Source: an uncultured Bacteroidales bacterium
Lineage (GTDB): Bacteria > Bacteroidota > Bacteroidia > Bacteroidales > Paludibacteraceae
Direction of reading: 5' to 3'
Assembly (NCBI GenBank): GCA_903929065.1
Contig: CAIYTJ010000581.1
Location: 1 to 17,907 of the forward strand
DNA: 17,907 nucleotides
The notes beneath the pieces are model-generated. The model made no database searches. It saw nothing but the letters and a program-made list of their open reading frames with translations, and was not told where the DNA came from. This document shows positions 7,805 through 12,486 of the stretch, in pieces (position 1 is the stretch's first letter; the number at the start of each line of letters is the position of its first letter). Position numbers and translations under genes: made by a program.

Positions 7805-8437
7805 TTATTTCCCGGATTTCCGGCGATTGTCGTCCCGACAAAGCATTTGACAATTTTCAGCACTCGTTTTTCCGCCTTCGTGCCAGGGAGTTGCATGGTC
7901 GGCTTCCATTTCATGAAGTTCAAATTTCACTCCGCATTTTACGCAAATTCCTTGTTGTCTTTCATAAGCTTCACGTTTTTGATTGTCTGAGAATCCTCTG
8001 ATATTGAGGTATTTTTCCTTACCTGTCAAAATATATTCGTAAATCCCTTTTTTGTTTGTAACATCTTCGTCTTGCATTAATTTGGTGATTTCCACCTCAA
8101 GTTTTTGAGAGTCAAACTTTTGATTTTTAAACTCGTTGTAAAGAAATCCCCATTGAATACCTTTCATTTCTTTGCGATAGGTTGGGAAGGTAGCTTTCAC
8201 CCAATTAATAACACTTTGAAAGTAAAGCCAAAGTTCGTTAGCATTTGGCTCGTGCTGATTTTTGGACATGTACCCTTTTATATTCGATTCCGAAATCCAA
8301 TTAATAGCAGTTTCTAAATATTCTTGTCGGTTTGCCGATCCGCTTAAATATTCATCGCCTATTTTGGGGCGATTATTTTTAGAGAAAAAGCGTTTTGCAT
8401 CCGAAACCCACGAGCCGGAATAAACAGCATTTCGCAA
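7805..8437 (-). CDS. HNH endonuclease half of the broken DUF262-HNH protein
   Basis: Open frame after the internal stop. The only start near its beginning is a TTG (8437-8435) that reads as Leu in the intact protein, so independent translation is doubtful. Numbering from that TTG: helical region 1-155, then a zinc-finger-like HNH domain with CVKC at 165-168, the catalytic-type ADH at 179-181, and CQMLCRDDNRRKSG at 196-209. The paired cysteines and the D-H then N arrangement are as in active HNH nucleases, so the catalytic end looks undamaged. It ends 25 bp before a strong terminator. Confidence 0.8.
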   Translation of the reverse strand: MRNAVYSGSWVSDAKRFFSKNNRPKIGDEYLSGSANRQEYLETAINWISESNIKGYMSKNQHEPNANELWLYFQSVINWVKATFPTYRKEMKGIQWGFLYNEFKNQKFDSQKLEVEITKLMQDEDVTNKKGIYEYILTGKEKYLNIRGFSDNQKREAYERQQGICVKCGVKFELHEMEADHATPWHEGGKTSAENCQMLCRDDNRRKSGK

Positions 8438-8488
8438 TTCCTGATTTGTGAGTTCCTCTCCGGCAATATTTATGGTTTCAAACCATTC

Positions 8489-8881
8489 TTATTTTTCACT
8501 CGGTTCGCCCGTACAGAAGTAAACCATTAATTTATAGTCTAATATCTGCTTTTGTTTGTCAGATTGTAGATTGTGAAACGCAAGTCCGTTTAACGAGAAA
8601 TCGCCATTTACATATTGGCAGACAGAAATAGTGCGTTGCTGACCATCAATAACTTCAAAACCTCCGTCCTCACGCACAGCCCAATACATTACATTCAATG
8701 GAAAATCTTTTGTCAGGGTTTCTATTACAGCATTCCGTTGTTTGTCACCGTACACAAATTCACGCTGATAAGGCGGACGAATATCCAGCCTGCCACCATA
8801 CCCAACTACGCCATTTTCATTATTATCTTCGTAACCGCTTGTCAGTTCGCGTACTGCAATTTCTTTTAGTTCGATTTTCAT
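8489..8881 (-). CDS. DUF262 (GmrSD-type N-terminal) domain, truncated product
   Basis: A 130-residue product ending at the internal TAA. It carries the family's key segments: PPYQREFVY at 36-44 (the IPxYQRxYxW motif) and FEVIDGQQRTISV at 75-87, with DGQQR at 79-83, the ParB/Srx-like nucleotide-handling motif of DUF262. The ATG at 8881 overlaps the TGA of the upstream methyltransferase as ATGA, so translation is probably coupled. If translated, this half has the sensing/NTP motif but no nuclease. Confidence 0.85.
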   Translation of the reverse strand: MKIELKEIAVRELTSGYEDNNENGVVGYGGRLDIRPPYQREFVYGDKQRNAVIETLTKDFPLNVMYWAVREDGGFEVIDGQQRTISVCQYVNGDFSLNGLAFHNLQSDKQKQILDYKLMVYFCTGEPSEK

Positions 8882-9897
8882 AGTCTTTTATTTTTGATTA
8901 TAATACGAGCATATTTTGGTTGCCCGTTAATTTTCGTCAGATATGTTCCTTGTGTTTCTTCAGTTGGACCTGTTAACATACTATATCTTCCAATACCATC
9001 AATAATTTCAAATTGTTCAGGATTATACTTGTCTAAAAAAGTTATTGGCACACCCATGACACCTTCATAGTCAGCAGGAATATCTTTTGTTGAATCAACA
9101 TTGATAGCATTGTAGTTGTCATAGTTAGGATATTCTTCAGATGTATATTTCTTATACAGTATTATATCTTCATGTCGCTTATTCATATCTAAATTGGTTA
9201 ACCATAAGCAGTTATTAGTTGAAACTATTCTATTGCCTGATTCATCAATTCTTGCTTCTGAACCATACAATTCATAGTGTTTTGGAACAATAAAACCTGA
9301 AATGCCTCTACCCATATTCACACCCAACCAAGCTTTGTCTTCTTTGATTAGTTTAAAAATTTCTTTGTATGTTATCGCGTTAATATTACCAATTATCAAG
9401 AATTTCTTTTCATACTCCATTAATTGAGCTACATAATCTCTGAAAAGCGAAAAGGGTGGGTTAGTAACCACTATGTCAGCTTGTTTAAGAAGCTCTATAC
9501 TTTCTGTACTACGGAAATCGCCATCACCTTTGAGGTATTGAATACCAATTTCGTTTGTGTCAGGTACTTTATTCCCGTTCTTGTCGCCCGTGTATTCAAG
9601 GTAGATGGCTTTTTCAGATTTTTGCTCACTAAACAAGTCCATATCCTGGCTTTTATAACAAGTAGTAATTAGTTTTTTTAGTCCCAGTTTCTCAAAATTA
9701 TAGGAAAAATAATGGAAGAAATTGCTTACACGCGGATCGTCGCAATTACAAAACACCACTTTGTCTTTAAAATGCTCTTTGTAATGCTTTAATTCTCTTT
9801 CAATATCACAGAGTTGGGTGTAAAACTCATCTTTTTTTGCAGTGTTTGCTTTTCGCAGGTTGTCGTTTTGTGCGTTTCTTGCCATTATGTAGTTCAT
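8878..9897 (-). CDS. EcoRI-family adenine-specific DNA methyltransferase
   Basis: A 339-residue enzyme that should transfer a methyl group from SAM to the N6 of adenine in a specific DNA site. It matches the EcoRI methylase family: DEFYTQLCDIERELKHY at 23-39, VVFCNCDDPRVSNF at 47-60 (near the SAM site), and ADIVVTNPPFSLF at 140-152, where NPPF (146-149) is the catalytic motif IV of N6-adenine methylases. A second Met at residue 5 (ATG at 9885, MARNAQNDNL) is the more usual start for this family; neither start has a clear ribosome binding site. It overlaps the DUF262-HNH gene by 4 bp, so the two form a restriction-modification-like pair. No promoter match lies between it and the terminator of the RNA element D1 (9938), so it may be read from the D1 promoter. 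The recognition sequence cannot be inferred; EcoRI specificity should not be assumed. Confidence 0.93.
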   Translation of the reverse strand: MNYIMARNAQNDNLRKANTAKKDEFYTQLCDIERELKHYKEHFKDKVVFCNCDDPRVSNFFHYFSYNFEKLGLKKLITTCYKSQDMDLFSEQKSEKAIYLEYTGDKNGNKVPDTNEIGIQYLKGDGDFRSTESIELLKQADIVVTNPPFSLFRDYVAQLMEYEKKFLIIGNINAITYKEIFKLIKEDKAWLGVNMGRGISGFIVPKHYELYGSEARIDESGNRIVSTNNCLWLTNLDMNKRHEDIILYKKYTSEEYPNYDNYNAINVDSTKDIPADYEGVMGVPITFLDKYNPEQFEIIDGIGRYSMLTGPTEETQGTYLTKINGQPKYARIIIKNKRL

Positions 9898-9937
9898 TTA
9901 TATTCTGAACTACTGGACTGATAAGATTTTATACCAC

Positions 9938-10166
9938 AAAAAAAGCGTGGACTAAATCCTTACCCGCCACCAAGCCCCTGAGAAGGCCACATGCAAACGA
10001 TAAGTCAAAAGCCCACGCCGTTTGGCGTGAGCATTTTGCTTACTGAATCTGTTTGCATGTTCGCTTAGGGAAATTTCTCAGGTTTCTGGTGGCGCGAACA
10101 ATAGCAGAATGCTATTTTAGTATGTTGAAAATTGTTTTATTCGATAGAATATTGATTATTTTGTTT
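9938..10166 (-). ncRNA. Structured RNA element D1 (full copy)
   Basis: Predicted RNA of about 229 bases, minus strand, from the -7 box at 10173-10180 to seven T at 9944-9938. Three perfect arms build a rod: TGGTGGCG 10087-10094 with 9965-9972, TTCTCAGG 10075-10082 with 9977-9984, GTTTGCATGT 10051-10060 with 9989-9998. Inside is a hairpin at 10011-10032 with inner stem CACGCC/GGCGTG (10014-10029). Near the 5' end, AATAGCA-TTC-TGCTATT (10116-10100) is a triloop hairpin also present in D3. The terminator is GCGTGG (10018-10013) with CCACGC (9950-9945), which shares bases with the inner hairpin, so only one can form. In the inner stem a T opposite G pairs as G-U only in minus-strand RNA; on the plus strand it would be C-A. 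I do not recognise a named RNA family. Confidence 0.6.
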
Positions 10167-10172
10167 GATTTG

Positions 10173-10180
10173 CAAATGTA
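10173..10180 (-). promoter_or_regulatory. -7 element of D1 (TACATTTG)
   Basis: Minus-strand TACATTTGCA fits TAnnTTTG well. The -33 position reads ATG at 18 bp, where D3 has TTG at 19 bp. The TTGC palindrome of block B begins at 10199, exactly at that spot, and may have altered the -33 element. Confidence 0.55.
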
Positions 10181-10198
10181 CAAAAATTATCTTTTAAA

Positions 10199-10318
10199 CA
10201 TTGCATTGGAATAAATTCCAACGCAATGGAAATCGGTCGTCGCTATGCGACTTGCTAATCATTGCAGCCAGTCGCGTAGCGACGATTCATCTGGTTGCCT
10301 GAGGTTTTAACCTCTGGG
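10199..10318. repeat. REP-like block B, downstream flank of the transposase gene
   Basis: TTGC box within a longer palindrome at 10199-10228 (CATTGC...GCAATG ends), L motif 10232-10254, R motif 10270-10290, then palindrome 10297-10318 (GAGGTT/AACCTC core). Same order and orientation as blocks A and C. It ends 10 bp from the stop codon of the transposase gene. Confidence 0.85.
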
Positions 10319-10328
10319 ATTAGAGAAA

Positions 10329-10790
10329 TTATATCAGCTCTTCAAAAATATAGCTTTCATTAAATTCTACCTCATGCTTTTGCAGCGTTTCAAGATATTC
10401 AGTTTTGAAGTCTTGTTTGGCATGATGTTTTTCCTGACCTTTCACATAATTGAAAATCATATCTTTATCCCAGGGGCTATACGTGAAAGCACCAAAACCA
10501 CGCTGCCATTCAAACCGCTCGCTTAGCAACCCGCTTTCATTGACCCATTTGGATGATTTGGCTTTCACACTTTGCATTACTTCCGATATTTCAATATTTG
10601 GCAGAAGTCTGAAAAAACAATGAACATGATCCTCCACACCATTTACAATCAGATGGTGGCAGCCGGTTTCGTTTATCAGATTCCCCAGCACAGCCATCAG
10701 TTGAGGTCGCCACGATTTATCAATTACAGCATTGCGGTATTTCACTGCAAATACGCATTGAATATACAGTTGGTGATAGGTATTTGCCAT
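10329..10790 (-). CDS. tnpA: IS200/IS605-family Y1 transposase (TnpA)
   Basis: A 153-residue single-tyrosine HUH transposase, the usual length for the family. Landmarks: start MANTYHQLYIQCVFAVKYRN, metal-binding HVH at 55-57 within GVEDHVHCFF, SSKWVNE at 79-85, FEWQRGFGAFTYS at 93-105, and the catalytic tyrosine Tyr115 in FNYVKGQEKHH. All catalytic residues are present, so it looks active. Enzymes of this kind act as dimers on single-stranded DNA, recognise hairpins near the element ends, and cut and rejoin through a 5'-phosphotyrosine. No tnpB or other accessory gene is nearby. It has its own full promoter match (10827-10857) and lies between REP-like blocks B and C whose hairpins are candidate substrates. 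Confidence 0.95.
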   Translation of the reverse strand: MANTYHQLYIQCVFAVKYRNAVIDKSWRPQLMAVLGNLINETGCHHLIVNGVEDHVHCFFRLLPNIEISEVMQSVKAKSSKWVNESGLLSERFEWQRGFGAFTYSPWDKDMIFNYVKGQEKHHAKQDFKTEYLETLQKHEVEFNESYIFEELI

Positions 10791-10826
10791 AAAAAATGAA
10801 TGATTAAAGGTTATCTATTTGCAATT

Positions 10827-10857
10827 CAAAAATAAATAAACTCTTTTAATTAACCAA
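10827..10857 (-). promoter_or_regulatory. Promoter of the transposase gene
   Basis: On the minus strand: TTG (10857-10855), exactly 20 bp, then TATTTTTG (10834-10827), 37 bp upstream of the start codon. This is a full match to the Bacteroidota pattern. Confidence 0.65.
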
Positions 10858-10890
10858 CATTTTCTGCATTAAAAATGAATGTATATCTCC

Positions 10891-11061
10891 TTGCATTAGA
10901 ATAATTTCAACTCCAATTCTTCTCTTCTGCATTCTCATTTGCATTGGAATAAATTCCAACACAGGTAAATCGGTCGTCGCTATGCGACTTGAAAAAGAAT
11001 GCAAAGCAGCCAGTCGCGTAGCGACGGACTATTTGTAGAGCGTATGAATTTATTCATATGC
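10891..11061. repeat. REP-like block C, upstream flank of the transposase gene
   Basis: TTGC boxes at 10891-10911 (degenerate) and 10939-10960, L motif 10969-10991, R motif 11012-11032, palindrome 11040-11061. The palindrome arms here are GCGTATGAA/TTCATATGC, in place of GCGTAGGGTT/AACCCTATGC. The sequence changed on both sides while the hairpin was kept. Confidence 0.85.
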
Positions 11062-11072
11062 GATTATAAAAT

Positions 11073-11181
11073 AAAAAGCGTGGACTAAATCCTTATCCGC
11101 CTCGAGCCCCTGAGAAGGCCACACAAAAGATAAGTCAAAAGCCCACGCCGAATATTAAGGAGTGTTGATGTCAATTTAATT
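11073..11181 (-). ncRNA. Structured RNA element D2 (lacks the 5' half)
   Basis: Predicted RNA of about 109 bases from the -7 box at 11188-11195 to five T at 11077-11073. Its 3' part (11073-11150) is nearly identical to D1 9940-10020, including GGCGTGGGC (11150-11142), TTCTCAGG (11114-11107) and GTCCACGC (11085-11078). The partner arms for TTCTCAGG and for the inner hairpin are missing, so only the terminator pairing can form. It starts just past the stop codon of the helix-turn-helix gene. Confidence 0.5.
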
Positions 11182-11187
11182 TAGCTG

Positions 11188-11195
11188 CAAAGTTA
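11188..11195 (-). promoter_or_regulatory. -7 element of D2 (TAACTTTG)
   Basis: Minus-strand TAACTTTGCA fits TAnnTTTG. No TTG is found at the expected -33 distance. Confidence 0.45.
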
Positions 11196-11220
11196 CAAAA
11201 TAAAAGGCTGATTTTGAAAT

Positions 11221-11607
11221 TTATATTTTAAAATTCAGGCTGTCAAACCTTTGTATAAAATCATCGATGTCTTGTTGGGTGTAAATTATTTTTTCGCCCG
11301 GCTTCATATAGTGCAACTTACCGGCCTTTCTGTAATTTAACTGCGTGCGTTTTTTCACTCCAAACATTTCAGTGAAATCATCTTCAGTATAAGTCCTGAT
11401 AGTGCATTTTGTATTTTCTGCAATCTGAGTAAGCAATACTGTCCATTCATTAATTCTCCTTTCCAGGTTGTCGTTCCTAATTCTTAAATCTGCAAACTTT
11501 CCGGCCAACAACTCACCTACTGCCCCTTCGATATTCACGGGCACAGGCCGTTTAGCACTGCGTAACTGCAAGGCTTTTGGCTGCTGAATTTGGTCGGATT
11601 GAATCAT
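11221..11607 (-). CDS. Small helix-turn-helix (MerR/excisionase-like) protein
   Basis: A 128-residue soluble protein. Residues 36-66 (FADLRIRNDNLERRINEWTV region) look like a helix able to form a coiled coil. Residues 75-118 form a winged helix-turn-helix: a first helix DDFTEMFG, the turn VKKRTQLNYRKAGKL, then a wing ending KIIYTQQDIDDFI. This is the HTH_17/excisionase type common in Bacteroidota accessory regions, where such proteins act as small DNA-binding regulators or recombination directionality factors. No integrase is in the window. The start at 11607 follows RNA element D3 by about 59 bp with no promoter match between them, so it may be read from the D3 promoter. Its target is unknown; D3 and its own upstream region would be natural candidates. 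Confidence 0.8.
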   Translation of the reverse strand: MIQSDQIQQPKALQLRSAKRPVPVNIEGAVGELLAGKFADLRIRNDNLERRINEWTVLLTQIAENTKCTIRTYTEDDFTEMFGVKKRTQLNYRKAGKLHYMKPGEKIIYTQQDIDDFIQRFDSLNFKI

Positions 11608-11665
11608 TACTTATTTTAATTGTATTTGCTCATTATTGTTCTAATTAACATATTGTCAATTGCAT

Positions 11666-11905
11666 AAAAAAAGCGTGGACTTCATTTATTTCCTTATGCT
11701 TAACTACCCATAATAGGTTGCAATGCATAAAAAGATAAGTCAAAAGCCCACGCCGTTAAAGCGTGTGCATTTGCTAAATTATTCTTTGTGTTTCGCTATG
11801 TATGAAATTTCTCAGGTTTCGAGTGAGCGAACAATAGCAGAATGCTATTTATAAAATGTTGAAAATTGTTTTAGTTGTCTGTGTTGTAGATTTTATTTAT
11901 AGTTT
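11666..11905 (-). ncRNA. Structured RNA element D3 (altered 3' interior)
   Basis: Predicted RNA of about 240 bases from the -7 box at 11912-11919 to seven T at 11672-11666. The 5' part matches D1 closely, including the triloop hairpin AATAGCA-TTC-TGCTATT (11849-11833) and the CCTGAGAA arm (11816-11809). The middle GGCGTGGGCTTTTGACTTATC segment and the closing GTCCACGC are kept. Between them the sequence differs from D1 and D2: it lacks TTCTCAGG and has its own TTATGC/GCATAA stem. The inner hairpin GCACACGC/GCGTGGGC has one mismatch. Confidence 0.55.
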
Positions 11906-11911
11906 GAATTG

Positions 11912-11941
11912 CAAAAATACAAAAAACATTTATTTAAACAA
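11912..11941 (-). promoter_or_regulatory. Promoter of D3
   Basis: On the minus strand: TTG (11941-11939), 19 bp, then TATTTTTG (11919-11912) followed by CAA. It is the best of the three D-element promoters and the only match upstream of the helix-turn-helix gene. Confidence 0.6.
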
Positions 11942-12486
11942 CTGATATCACAAAAAATATATTTAAATGCCAATTTGGTATCCGGTAAAAAACCTCTTCT
12001 TTAAAAGCCACACTTGTAACCTGTTTGTGTGTTTTCACAATTCGAAGCACATTACTATAATTATTAAACTAATTATAATTAAAAGTATGCCTATTTATGT
12101 CAATTAAAATCAACAACAGCAGATGAGTTTTTAAAAATGTAAGTTAATGCCATGTAATTTATTTTTTTGCTGTAGCATGAAATATGACACATTTTCGCTT
12201 GTCAGTTTAATGGAATTGATTAATCCTCATTAAATGTACTGGTAACAGCCAGTATATCAAATAATTATACTAAATAAAAAAATATGAATTATCCGTATTA
12301 ATTCATCAGGAATATTTATGATCAATTCAATGGATTTAATGTAGCATTAACTCCGTTCAAATCACACAAAACACGACATATTACTGATATACAGCTATTT
12401 AAAATATGTTCTATTTTTGTAAGTCAATAATATAAAGATGAATTAAGAGTCAGTTGCAGAAAGTTTGATTTATTAAATTTTATTTT
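11942..12486. other. Non-coding region between D3 and the large secreted-protein gene
   Basis: AT-rich and without a convincing gene. It contains an 8-bp AT inverted repeat (TATAATTA...TAATTATA, near 12057-12078), a small hairpin TACTGG-TAACAG-CCAGTA at 12237-12254, and a plus-strand -7 element at 12412-12419. The small hairpin has no T run after it. The genes on either side are divergent, so both sets of promoters fall here. Confidence 0.6.
12412..12419 (+). promoter_or_regulatory. -7 element for the large secreted protein (TATTTTTG)
   Basis: TATTTTTG fits TAnnTTTG, 67 bp upstream of the ATG. No TTG stands at 19-21 bp, so the -33 is weak. The stretch TATGTTCTATTTTTGT around it also occurs at 5975-5990 in the other long spacer. 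Confidence 0.4.

Larger units (their letters stand above)
7805..8881 (-). pseudogene. DUF262-HNH nuclease gene broken by one in-frame TAA
   Basis: Read from the ATG at 8881 to the stop at 7805 there is one reading frame of 359 codons, interrupted only by TAA at 8491-8489 (codon 131). The frame is unbroken on both sides: the residues before the stop are GEPSEK and those after are EWFETINIAGEELTNQELRN, a stretch conserved in DUF262 proteins, where the residue before EWF is commonly Leu. A TTA-to-TAA change would explain it. The expected intact product is about 358 residues, a normal size for a DUF262-HNH protein of the GmrSD-like group, in which the DGQQR domain is linked to nucleotide-dependent DNA cleavage control and the HNH domain cuts. 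No full ATG start with a ribosome binding site follows the stop, so the nuclease half is probably poorly expressed or absent. A sequencing error is the main alternative. Confidence 0.82.
10199..11061 (-). mobile_element. IS200/IS605-type element or REP-transposase unit
   Basis: A Y1 HUH transposase gene lies between two repeat blocks (10199-10318 and 10891-11061) that share the same order of motifs in direct orientation. IS200-type elements have no terminal inverted repeats but rely on hairpins near each end, which the blocks supply. Exact ends cannot be set. It may equally be a domesticated REP-associated transposase with its REP repeats, because block A carries the same motifs without a transposase. 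Confidence 0.6.

Noticed and set aside
10005..10034. Leader peptide MLTPNGVGF in D1
   Set aside because: The frame is not kept in D2 or D3, so a ribosome-stalling leader peptide is unlikely.
9938..11905. D elements as tRNA, retron RNA or an IS605 guide RNA
   Set aside because: There is no tRNA cloverleaf, no reverse transcriptase and no TnpB/IscB-type gene in the window.
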